From Sistotremastrum niveocremeum HHB9708 (taxonomy: Eukaryota; Basidiomycota; Agaricomycetes; Sistotremastrales; Sistotremastraceae): a DNA stretch of 64,000 nucleotides. The notes beneath the pieces are model-generated. The model was not told where the DNA came from and ran no database searches. It saw only the letters and a list, made by a program, of their open reading frames with translations. The translations under genes were made by a program, and so were the position numbers. Within the stretch, counting starts at the first letter, position 1. The number at the start of each line of letters is the position of its first letter. The stretch is taken from assembly GCA_001630475.1 (NCBI GenBank), contig KV419424.1:64931-128930 (forward strand). The letters are read 5' to 3'. Positions 54,220 through 64,000 of this stretch are shown in pieces.

Positions 54220-57200
54220 TTGTCCAGCAACCCTACATTGTTCTATGCCGACGAACAAGCACCCGTTTGCTCTCTGAATGTCGCCAAATCGTTCGAACAA
54301 CTTTCATCGGACGAGAAGCTATACGCCCATTACCTTGGGGTCGCCAGCTGGCAGGGTGCAGCTATCATCAGGGCACAGTGGACGCCCTATGCCCAAGACC
54401 TCTACAAGTTCTTGATAACGACCTTCAGCAGCGGCAGTGGAGCGCTGGCCGATCTCGATCTAATAAAGACAAAGTCCGGGGTCAGCGACCTTGCTTGGAA
54501 ACAGGCTCTGCAATACGCTAGTCAAGTGAGACCTTTGCTAACTGATTGACTGAATATCACTAACGTTGCGCTGTTCACTAAAGGTGCTTTCTAATCTTGT
54601 CAACTATCGATCATTCGGCTTCTCCAAGATCTCACCGAGAGTCGAGCCCAATGAATTTCGAAAGATCGCAACGGCAGCTGGCAAATCTGCTCTCGATCAA
54701 TATGATCTTGTGAGCAGTGTCTTTTTCGTTTTCGCATATGCATCCGTCTGACCGTCCCCCAGCTTCAAGAGTCCATCTATGCACTGACACCGGAAGAAAG
54801 CCTTCTGATTGGCAAACGATCCAACGTAAGTACACGCCTTGTATAACAGACATTTGATTGCATCTTTCTCCAGGGTCATATCTCGAATTACTACTTGGGC
54901 GACGTACCTACGGATGAAGAAGTTGCCCGAATTCAAACTGCTGCGGAATCCTTGGGGCTTGATGTTCTGAACACCAGGTGAGTAGTGGACCTAACCATAT
55001 ATAAAACGTACATCTCATCGGCAATTATCCAGGGTAGAGAAGCACGGCTCTCACTTCACTCTGCGTGTCGCTTCGGCAGACGCTAGTGGTCCAGTTTCTC
55101 ACGACGTTCAGATTGGGGATACCAAGTTCAAGATCAATGTGCAATTCGGAGACCATTCAGAAAGTCTTGCAAAAGTGAACGCTGCGCTCAAAGAGGTATG
55201 ACTTTCTCTACCGTAAGGCAGTGCGTTTGACTTGATCCGTTCATCAGGCTCAAAAGTATGCAGCAAACGACAACCAAAAGAGTATGATTGAACACTACAT
55301 CAAATCGTACGTACACTCTTGAAACTCTTGCAGAGCTTTGTGCCGTAAGCATTTATACGCGCTTTCCAGATTCAAAACAGGCTCCGTACCCGAGCACCAA
55401 GAAGGCAGCCGTCACTGGGTCAAAGACGTGGGTCCCGTCGTAGAAAGTTACATAGGATTTGTGGAAACCTATGTCGATCCATACGGAGGCAGGGTATGTG
55501 GTTCAAAAACTCCTGACCTGTGTTTCCGAATTTCATACACAAACTAGGCCGAATGGGAAGGTAAATTCACAACTTTTTTCAGCATTCAGGACAAGCCCTC
55601 AAACATCTGACTCGTGTCACCAAGGGTTCACTGCCATCGTGGACAAGGCACTCAGTGCTAAATACGAAAAATTGGTCAACGACGCTTCCGAGCTGATCAA
55701 GGTACTCCCATGGGGCAAGGACTTCGAGGTTGACGTCTTCAAGAAACCCGACTTCACTGGTCTGTCTCATTCTCGTAACCTCTCAACTCATTCGAGGTCT
55801 GAGCCACTTCCCAGCACTGGAGGTCCTGTCTTTTGCGACCGGCGGTAAGTTGCTATCATAACCCCATTGCTGATCTGCTACAGCGACCTCTCAGGTATTC
55901 CGGCTGGTATCAATGTCTGTCGTTCACTCCATCATCTCCGCCGACTATGCTGAATACACTACAGATTCCCGTAGGTATGAAACGCCATCCCTCAGGACAG
56001 TGAATTGATCATCCTGTCCATGTTTCAAGAATTACTATGATATTCGAGAGTCCCACGGATTCAAGAACGTCAGTTTAGCGGTATGTGTCACTCTTAGGAA
56101 GATATGTAACGTTCCTGATTCCCGAGTCTGTCAGAATATCCTCGCGGCCAAAGCTCCAGGTACGATAACGTGACTATACTGAAGGCTGGAATGCGTTCCC
56201 TGATTACTGCTTCAGGCCAGGAGCTCACTTTCATTAAACCCGAAGACAAAGAACTTTACGAAGCTTGGGAAGATCGTGCTTTTGAGCTTCAGGTTGCGAA
56301 CCATGAGTTGTTGGGTCACGGTTCGGGGAAACTGTTCACAGAAGACGAGCAAGGGAAATTGAACTTTGATCCTAGCAAGGCAAGCGTTCATTCTTGTGTA
56401 GTAAGATCAATGATGCTGAGGTATCTATAGACTATCAATCCTCTGACGGGCAAGAACGTGTAAGTGGAGTGTGCCGTGTCAATGAGAGGCGCGTTTATGA
56501 CGTTATCTCTTAGCTCCTCCTGGTATAAACCTGGACAAACCTCTGGATCCGTCTTGGGTGAAGTTTCTTCATCATTCGAAGAATGTCGGGCCGAAACCGT
56601 TGCCCTATATTGCGAGTTTGAATTTTTCTCAGGCGTTTTTTATGTATTGACTGTTTACAGTGGCTAGCAACCCCGATATTTTGGACATCTTCGGGGTGAG
56701 CTGGCCTTCATCGTGTACTTCGAAGTTAGAGCTCAAGGATGGTTGCAGTACAAAAATACCAAAGAAATCCAAGATCTGATTTATATCACTTTCCTCCTTA
56801 TGGCTCGCGCCGGTCTTCGCGCGTTGGAATTCTACGATCCTAAGGCGAAGAAGCATCTTCAGGCGCATATGCAAGCCAGGTCGGTCTTTTCGTTTTAACC
56901 ATCACACTATATTAACGAATCTTAGACTCGGAATCACTCAATTCTTGATCAAGTCAGGTATCGCCAGTCTCGAGGAGGTTCGTTCCGCGGATGGTACGCT
57001 CGAGAATGTCTTTGTTTCGGTCAGATATCTCGAAGCTTCGTCTTGGTTCTTGTATTAACCCGCCAAAACGACAGGTGGATCGAGAGAAAGTGTTGTCCCA
57101 AGGAAAGGACGTCGCCGGGAAGCTCTTGGTGGAACTACAAGTCCGGAAAAGTACAGCGGACGGAGCAGGCGCGCGAGAATTTTACACCGCGTTGACCGAT

Positions 57201-57487
57201 CCTTTGCCTGGTTGGGTGCCCGAGATACGGGATATTGTCTTGAAAAAGAAGCAGGCAAGTCCACCGTTCTGCAAATTCAGCCTATTCTGTAGCTCACTAC
57301 CTTTTCCCAAAGCCTCGTAAACTTTTCGTACAGGTGAGTCCAGGCCCGTTTGTCATGATCAGCGCTAACAGGTGTGTAGCCCAATACCACGGTCGTGAAT
57401 GGTAAGGTCCAACTGAAAGAATATCCTCTGACTGCGGAAGGGGTGATTCAGAGCTTCGTTGAACGTGAAGCTATTCTGTCGTATTAG
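54220..57487 (+). CDS. Dipeptidyl peptidase III (M49), right copy; start codon replaced by TTG
   Basis: Zinc dipeptidase of peptide turnover in the cytosol. All conserved parts are present: SSNPTLFYADEQAPVCSLNV, GQTSGSVLGEVSSSFEECRA, the zinc motif HELLGH (56302-56319), IYITFLLMARAGLRALEFYD and the C-terminal FVEREAIL before TAG at 57485. About 20 exons, including a 6-nt microexon (ATTCCC near 55965), give about 700 residues. Where the left copy has ATG at 34540, this copy reads TTG (54220), preceded directly by an in-frame TAA; no other in-frame ATG lies near the N-terminus. It uses three GC-AG introns (56380, 56612 and 57255). Expression from TTG or from another first exon is possible but unproven. 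Confidence 0.85.
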
Positions 57488-57554
57488 GGTAGGCGTGTAA
57501 GATGAGAAACTAATAAACATAAGAAATGCGAAAGATTGTATTCTAGATGGACTT

Positions 57555-59071
57555 TTAGACTTCCTCTGCTACAAGAGCTGTAACGACGGTGACACTGGGC
57601 CGGATTTTGAGTTTCATCAAAGCTGCAGCGAGTCAAGACTTACTCATCAGGTTTCTGGACACATACTAGTCAGTTTCGGGAACGTTAGGAAAGGCCAAAA
57701 TAACGTACTCCGCCACGATAGTAGAGACCTTCTCGACCCGCCGCCCCTGAGAGAAAACTTGAGTATCTTCTTTAAAGATGAAAAACAGAAGATCATACTC
57801 TCGAATGGCGATAATCTACTCTTGTTATGCATACAAGCCTGGGCATACTGCACAATACAATCAGCAAGATCCTGAGCTTGTTGACTCTCCGAAACCCCGG
57901 AGCGAGAAACCAATGATGATATAGACAACAGCTCTGCCGGGAACACATTGTCTGATAGGCCATCTGTCTGTAAAAGGGGTGTCAGGTAAAATTCACCGAA
58001 TAACAGAAGGGACGAACAAAAGCCACTATGACATCGCCTCCACGGAGAGCAGTTGAATACTCGTCTGCTCCTTCCGCTCGGTCAACGTAGGCGTCTTTGT
58101 ACTGTTTTGTCATGGACGGTAGTTTTGCTAATTGCCTATTCAAAGATCAGAGTTACGAAGGCACTGGGACGTGGGACCAAGACAGACCAAGGGCAGTTAA
58201 AGAAATGGGTTTGGGGCTGTTGAACATGATGCAAAGTCGCGCCACGAAATATTGCAAAACCAGAATCGCCGAGACTGTGCCACGGTCAGAATGAAAAGAT
58301 TCACAAGTTTGAAAGATACGGACTTCGCGGCACGTAATAATCCAGACCTGGCATTGAGGTGGATAAGACACGCCGTGCTAGAGCCTCCAGTCGAGTCATT
58401 ATACGTTTCATGGAAAATATATAAAGATGCGCACCGGCTTTTACAGATCGATCCCTGAGAACGCCCTGATGAGCCTGCTCTAAACATTCCTTGGGTGTGA
58501 GCTCCCAACCCTCTACAGGAGACGAATCCGAGGGATCGCTCTCTGGCTCTCCGGCCCACGCTGACTCGGCATATTTGCTTGCGTGGTACATCAGAGATTG
58601 ACTGAAGAGAGACGGATCAACGCCGGATTCGACCCAGCCTCCAACGCCATCGGCCACACCGAATGCGACGCCCTTGAGAGACCAAGATAGCGAGATAAAT
58701 AGTCCAAAATGATGACGAGGAGGCAGCCTTACCTACCGAATGATTTCGCATCTGCACCACGGAATTAGCAAGTTTCCTGCGAGCGAGATACATGAGAGAG
58801 ACGTTACCTCCTGGATGTAAAAGAAATCTTCGCCAGCACTGCGACTCTGTACACTCTTTCTCATGGCAAGCGTCCTGTCGCGCCATCTCGCTATCGGACT
58901 GTCTGGAGGGAAACCAACATTATCCCGGCGGAGAGCGGCGACTTGAGGATGGGGCGGTTTGCCTGCAAAACTGGCGCCAAGATAGAATCTGAAAGGGCGA
59001 GGAAACGGCGTCGACGTAGACTGATAACGTCGAGAACGGAGGAGAGCAGGCGGGACCTTTTGTCTGTGCAT
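57555..59071 (-). CDS. PTC7: PTC7-type PP2C protein phosphatase, mitochondrial
   Basis: A metal-dependent Ser/Thr phosphatase; yeast Ptc7 acts in mitochondria on coenzyme Q synthesis. ATG 59071 gives a presequence (MHRQKVPPALLRSRRYQSTS). Family motifs in order across introns: ESGEDFFY-like SAGEDFFYIQE (dephosphorylation core, first metal site region), VADGVGGWVESGVDPSLFSQ, GSSTACLIHLNARSGLLRAA, NLGDSGFAIFRGATLHHVQQ (GDSG), DGLSDNVFPAELLSI, and the final REGLYYRGG-KPDDVTVVTALVAEEV with TAA at 57555-57557. The last part requires two small exons. A longer frame to 59110 would start at GTG, so the ATG at 59071 is chosen. Convergent with DPP III, 67 bp apart. About 370 residues. Confidence 0.92.
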
Positions 59072-59569
59072 CCAGCGACGTCGGATGGAAGAGCGGTCAC
59101 GCGAGGTCACAGTCGTCTACGTCGACTCTACGAGAGTTCTTCGACGTCATGGACCTTAAACAGTGAGCAGGGAATGTTGGCATCTGGGAATCATTTTTTT
59201 CGGACAGCATATGTTTGCACATTCTCGAGTTTCGTGACCTAAACGGACTGTTCTGACAGCAGAGATGGACTCCGACTCTGGTACCATCTTCACCCTTTTC
59301 CACCTGACGGGCCGTCTTTCGTGACCTGTTTTTGAAGGCGACATCCCATCGACAGTACATCGTCTCTCTCACTGTATAGTCAATTTCATTCCAAACCATC
59401 AGCTCATCGACTTGTTTTCAACATCCCCGGTACATCGTGTCCGGATGAATCCTTTTGGTTGGACGCATATAGTGATCATTACCATTCAACATTCAATCTC
59501 ACCCCGAGCCTGTCGGATCAAACGAGTTGGGGCAACAAATTGCATAGAGACTGCCAGCTGAAAGCTGTC
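59072..59569. other. Intergenic region upstream of PTC7
   Basis: About 500 bp; should hold the PTC7 promoter. No other gene seen. Confidence 0.45.
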
Positions 59570-60555
59570 GCTCAGTGTGCGAGCGCTGCGGGATCCCGAA
59601 ATGGATTGTGGGGCCCTGTTTGCTGTTGTTTGTCCCCCTTCAGCGTGCCTTCGCCCGAATCACTGAGCGTGCTACATGTCCAGCAGGACATACAGACTCC
59701 GCTCTCCCATCTCTTCCTCGTACTCCCACCTCCCCCATCCAACAGCCCTCCCCACTGTTGAATGTGCGCGTATTCGTACGTCGTTGCTTGCGCAAGCGAG
59801 CGGCGGCTAGATAACTCTGTGCTGTGGCTTATGCGGAAGCATCAAAACCGAGGCATGTCATGATAGCCGCGCCCGGGCCACTCATGGGGTTAGCGCTGTT
59901 TCTCTCTCTCTCTCTCTCTCTTGTCGACATGTCCTCGTTCCCCACCCCCCCTCTCTCAAGGCAGCCTTCGGGCAGCCTTGTGTGCGCCGATCATGCGTTG
60001 TGGTAGGTCGCTATCGCAATGTATGTGGAGATTCATTCGGGACTGGTTTATGCGAAAGCATACAAACTTGGTCCATGTCGAGAGGCATGGCCAGGCCAGT
60101 TCTGCGCTGGATCACTTGCGGCGTGGGGCCGACGGTCAGATGCCTTGCGCTTCTCTCTCTTATTGCACCACATCTGCTGGGTATGTCTTCCGCTCTTTGT
60201 TCTGCTATCCACTAACCCATGCAACCCAGATCGCCTCGTTCCTTCAAACCCTGGGCTCCTTGTTTTGACAACCCCGATACTCGAACTGGTACCTGGGCCA
60301 ATCGTCATACAGGCGTGCGACACGCGGTTTGACTCATTTACCACCGTACCCTCTACTGTAGACGTTATGTACACTGATCTTACATGTAATGGTACTTGCA
60401 TTTCCAATATTTCCAATATAGAACATCTATTGCAATCCCCGCCCAAACTATTCTTAGCAGTTAATGAGTTATGTGATAGTGATTGGTGGACACATCGATG
60501 GCGAACTCCAGGATAGATAACACACTCCATCGTACTGTTTCGGGGCAGAGGTGTA
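59570..60555 (+). repeat. Dispersed repeat R1, copy 5, inverted relative to the others
   Basis: Read on the plus strand it matches the minus strand of copies 1-4: GGGGCCCTGTTTGCTGTTGT near 59610, the CAGCCCTCCCCACTGTTG block near 59745 and GTGCGCCGATCATGC near 59982. It has a CT microsatellite at about 59901-59920. The intron-like unit is 60181-60229 (GTATGT, CACTAAC, CCCAG), 49 nt. Its 3' part resembles copy 2 (type b). It marks the right edge of the accessory island. Confidence 0.78.
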
Positions 60556-60699
60556 TGATTTGTTAACATGTGTTGCCAGCGTTGATAGGAATTGCGTCAG
60601 CATTCAGTTCCCCGACCAGCAGCGTAGGCAAGATTCGGAAGACCAACTGAGCTTATGCGTCGATTTATCCATCACACACAAGTTTATACACATTTTTGG

Positions 60700-61193
60700 C
60701 TAGTCACGGCCCCATTTGAACGGAGTATTCCACATACGAGCACTGAGAGTGCATGACATGACGGAGAGACCCAACAGGAGCAGAATGGTGACAACATATA
60801 TTATGCGACAAGAGTAGCGAACAGGTTTGACAAAGTCACAGGTAGATGCAGATGTTCTTTGCGTGAGTCGAAACGTACGAATTCTAAGCAGCGAGGCACG
60901 TAACAACGCAGATGTACAGAGGAAGACCAGGTGTGGGCGTTGCAAGGGTGTGTGTGGCTGGAATTGTGTTGAAGAGCGGTCCAGGCAAAAGTAATGATGC
61001 GAGAAGAGAAGTGGCCGGGAACAAGTCTACCAAATTCTCAAGAAGAAAAGAAAGAGACCACAGGAGTTGAGAACGATCGATCTTGAAAGGGCGTGGCGGT
61101 TCGAGTCGGCGGCTATCTGTTGGGCGGACAAGCTTGTGGGGCGTCGAATGGACTTGTGGGATACTACCCGCGCGGTAATATGATCTCAATGTA
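60700..61193 (-). CDS. Possible small membrane protein (weak)
   Basis: Minus-strand frames between the RBM25-like stop and R1 copy 5 include a Leu-rich stretch (SQLLWSLSFLLENLVDLFPA, then TSLLASLLLPG) and, further on, a clear membrane-like helix (YVVTILLLLGLSVMSCTLSA) before a stop near 60700. They are in different frames and would need an intron around 60850-60900. No family recognised and no convincing ATG. It may be 3' UTR sequence with chance frames. Confidence 0.22.
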
Positions 61194-63421
61194 TCACACA
61201 CCACTGATATTGAAAATAATATCGTCCTCTTTCGACCGTATTGACCTAACCACATAGGAGCCGCTGATGTGGCCGTGGCTATGTGCTGCACTTTCGAAGA
61301 CAAGCTGTCTCCAAATATTAGCAACAATAATTTTGGCTTCGTCTTGGAATATCTGAAAATGAGGAGAGGAAGGGGATGGATGAGTGTTGGCATGATGACA
61401 ATCGAAACGTGGGAGGATTGAACAAAATCAAGCTTGGTCAGAGAAGGGACAGATTATAGTAACCATTGCAATTGGAATAAGACGCACGAACTCCAAGCTT
61501 TGTACAAGTTCCAGTGGAGAGTTACGGGCCCTCAGTTGGTTAGTGATCATGTCTATGAGATCACTTTCATTCAACTTTCCGAGATAGCTAGTTAGAAGCT
61601 GTTCGATGAGGGTCGTCATTTTGTCATCGATGATGGTCTGTTGTGTCTGAATCGTCAGTGCATTTCCTGATGGCAAAAGATATCAAACAAACCTTTAAGT
61701 CGTCCCAATGAACCTGCTCCTGAAACAACAGATCGAGATCGTCTGGTAGTCTCTGCTCAATATCTCTCAGTGGTGCATCCTGGGGCTCAATTTCAACCTG
61801 CTCCATGTTCGAGACACCTTGCACCAAACAAACTCTTAGTCTAGGGGAAACGCTGAGGAGCTGTGCTGCACATACCCTCACTGGGTTTCGGTATTGATGG
61901 AGCAAAGAGGTTGGAAGGCAGATGATTAGTACGGAGATAGTGGGCTCGGAGGGTTTCTTGAGCTTCATCCAAACTTCGAGTTCTCTTCTCCTGGTCCAAG
62001 ACAAGTTGGGCCATTCGCAGACGCAAGTATTCCTCCTGAACACCTTCAAGCTCTCCAGAAACTTGATCCGCGTCATTCTCGGGCTTTTGGATCCTGGGGC
62101 GAGTAGTGCGCCATCGATGTCGATCCGCGTAAAATGTCCCAGGGTATTCCTCTGACTCAGCGATATGAGCGAGCTCAGCCCTCTGTGATTCGCGTGCAGC
62201 ATTTCGGGCATTGCGCGAGCCCTTCTCTCTCCGTACCGCCTTCTCCAATTTTTTTAAGCGAACGGCTTCCCTTTCTTCAAAAAGTTTCTCTCTCTGGAAA
62301 GGCTGTCAGCGGGGATATTGGTTCATCGAAATGAGAATAAATAACCTGTTCAAATGCGTGGCGTTCCCAGGAGTCTCGACGTTTTCGCCTCTCACGCTCC
62401 AACTCCAGATCCGACTTCTGGACCTGACCAGGGACGGGATCTACCTCTTCTGCTACTGTCAAAGATGCTATGTCAAACAGAAAGATGGACGGGTGAGATC
62501 CTTCAGTCAGCCACAAACAGAATAAGAGAGCTAACTCCGCGTTTTTGGCGTTGACCGTTCGCCGTTGTGTACACGAAGGGATCTGTCTCCGCCAGAGCTT
62601 CCCTCTCGGGGACTAGATTCGCTTTTCTCGTTCTCCTTCTCGTTCTCCTTCTGGCGCTCCACACGGAGTTGCTGGAGTATTTGTGATACGGGACCGAGTT
62701 GGCCCGTACGTTGATGCGAAGAGGAGGAGGACAGTCCCTCGCCCGCTTTTCTCAAAGAAGCCTGACGTTTCCGGAGGCACGCAATGATCACATCGATCTG
62801 TTGGACGGCCGTCACATATGCCGTCCTATCGTCCTGGATATCAAAATTGCGATGGTGAGTAATGGCCATATAAACGAAGATGGTTTTTTCGGAGAAAGCA
62901 TACCTCGGTTTCCTGCGTCTCCTGCTCATATATGCGCATTTGAGCGGCTGCTAGTGCGTCAGGCTGTATGACAAGCCCTGTATGACCTTTCCCGGTTTTG
63001 AGGTCGGGCAGTTCGACGCCATTCAGGAGATTCTGAGTCCTGACCATGGCTCTCATCTTGTGCTCGCCTTTGAAGTAGGCATACCCGTATGGTAGAGGGG
63101 TATGGTAGACTGTTCGTCTCTTGAACGACACTGGCCCACATGTCTGGGTTGAGCCACGTGAATACAAGATACGAGCGATGGCACTAGCAGAGAACATTAT
63201 TACCTGCAACAGTGCGAGGATATCTTCGTCTGTGACGCCGTCTGCAATAGATGTAACTTTCAGTGCGTGTAGAGTCTGCGTGTATAACCAGGTCATATTA
63301 ACATCTTGTGAAATGTGACCTGAGAACAGGGGCGAACCTCAAAGTCAATGGAATCAGAGCGTCGTTCGGATTTTTTGGGCGATTCCTGCTTCACTGCTCG
63401 AGGAAGACTGGGACGAGCCAT
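61194..63421 (-). CDS. RBM25/Snu71-like splicing factor with RRM and PWI domains
   Basis: A U1 snRNP-associated pre-mRNA splicing regulator. The modelled start is ATG 63421 (MARPSLPRAVKQESPKKSER), although an upstream exon cannot be excluded. RRM: ALKVTSIADGVTDEDILALL, then CGPVSFKRRTVYHTPLPYGY and AYFKGEHKMRAMVRTQNLLN. The long middle is a charged Arg/Glu region (RVERQKENEKENEKSESSPR; ELERERRKRRDSWERHAFEQ; REAVRLKKLEKAVRREKGSR). The C-terminal PWI domain shows DDKMTTLIEQLLTSYLGKLN, ESDLIDMITNQLRARNSPLE, LVQSLEF and, after an intron, IFQDEAKIIVANIWRQLVFE, with a modelled TGA at 61194-61196. At least nine exons. RRM + RE-rich + PWI in this order is the RBM25 architecture. Confidence 0.88.
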
Positions 63422-63566
63422 TGCGACCAAGATCGCGGGGCGACGTGTAAAGGTTGAAGGAGATCTTATGGACGTCTGATCCGAGCTGATATCGAGAGAG
63501 CCTAAGCTCGGCACTGGCAAGTCAAAGAGAACGAGAGCAGGAAATTTCAAGGTCAATGCAGTTGAA

Positions 63567-64000
63567 ATGGACGAGGAATTAGCGCCGAGTCTCTGTGTCT
63601 CTGAATTTGTGCCAGCCTGTTCCGAACGGGGTGGCCTTGAATGCGGGCTCTCCAAGTGGCTGCCAGTGTGGGAGCTTTATACTGGTGAGTCCATATCTTC
63701 ATCCCTCGGCTTGCCTGATTTTCAGAATTGGACTTCACAGATCGCCGAAACCAGTCGCTCACCACTGTACCTGAGACCGCCGTCTGATCAGCCGCTCGCT
63801 ATATCACGCGCCGTAGGAAACGAGCTTCGAACAGCAACACTGAACGTCATCGAGGCTGAGATACAGATACCGATGTACGCTCGTTCTGTCTATTACCGAA
63901 TTTGTCTAATATGCACCTTGATGCTTAGCCTGTGGCCGAAACTATCGCGTTGACCAATCACTCACCTATCGTCGGCGCGACCAGCACTTCAATCATTGCC
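63567..64000 (+). CDS. Possible divergent gene start at right edge (weak, partial)
   Basis: ATG 63567 opens MDEELAPSLCVSEFVPACSE with a good donor at about 63685 (gtgagt) and an acceptor at about 63725 (tttcag). The joined frame meets a stop at 63787 unless another intron follows. A coding-looking stretch at the very end (PVAETIALTNHSPIVGATST) may belong to a later exon. The region also has donor/acceptor-like pairs on the minus strand (63930-63965), so it could instead be 5' exons of the RBM25-like gene. Confidence 0.25.

Noticed and set aside
59901-59920. CT microsatellite as a functional element
   Set aside because: Simple-sequence expansion inside R1 copy 5; the other copies have shorter versions of the same tract.
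61098-61108. ggttcgagtcg as a tRNA B box
   Set aside because: No matching A box or cloverleaf stems around it. I saw no convincing tRNA or rRNA in the window, though a by-eye search can miss intron-containing tRNAs.

Overview
The window looks like nuclear DNA of a mushroom-forming basidiomycete (Agaricomycetes). The evidence is dense, multi-exon housekeeping genes with introns of about 50-60 nt (GTNNGN donors, CTAAC/CTGAC branch points, NAG acceptors), head-to-head gene pairs, and fungal-type proteins such as trifunctional C1-THF synthase, a GIR2-type RWD protein and a Pmp3 proteolipid. I name no species. All coding calls come from reading conserved protein motifs across introns by eye; most splice sites are inferred.

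Region 1 (1-28 kb) is a conserved core block. In order: XMAP215/Stu2 TOG protein (-, runs off the left edge); a hypothetical protein (-); eIF2B alpha (+); about 3 kb without a supported gene; a cyclin K/T/CTK2-type cyclin (+); GIR2/RWDD1 (-); mitochondrial bS21 (+); a small Cys-rich protein (+); a YheT/Eht1-type alpha/beta hydrolase (-); mitochondrial Phe-tRNA synthetase (+); GrpE/Mge1 (-); C1-THF synthase (+); PNGase A-like glycoamidase (-); a long-tailed Pmp3 protein (-); and a disordered protein (+). Several are divergent pairs with 110-240 bp between start codons.

Region 2 (28-60.6 kb) is an accessory island. It holds five copies of an unclassified dispersed repeat (here R1). It also holds a 5-6 kb tandem segmental duplication of an F-box gene plus dipeptidyl peptidase III (DPP III). 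A complete-looking 12.07 kb Helitron is inserted into R1 copy 4, between the two duplicons. The Helitron carries an uninterrupted 2,017-codon Rep-helicase gene, a five-exon protein of unknown function, and three related genes with an F-box-like N-terminus and a nucleotidyltransferase-like core. Both Helitron ends can be placed because the interrupted R1 copy resumes exactly on the other side. The left DPP III copy is broken by a 0.9 kb insertion containing two GC-rich multi-hairpin clusters; the right copy has TTG where the left copy has its ATG. An intact PTC7-type PP2C phosphatase gene closes the right duplicon.

Region 3 (60.6-64 kb) returns to core sequence: an RBM25/Snu71-like RRM + PWI splicing factor (-) and a weak divergent gene start at the right edge.

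The strongest candidate for something new is the Helitron with its cargo: Rep-helicase, a possible single-strand-binding-like protein and a triplet of NTase-like genes in one orientation, with a 5'-terminal hairpin and a perfect 12-bp inverted repeat linking the two ends. The second is R1, in which all five copies keep a spliceable-looking intron although the surrounding sequence has diverged.
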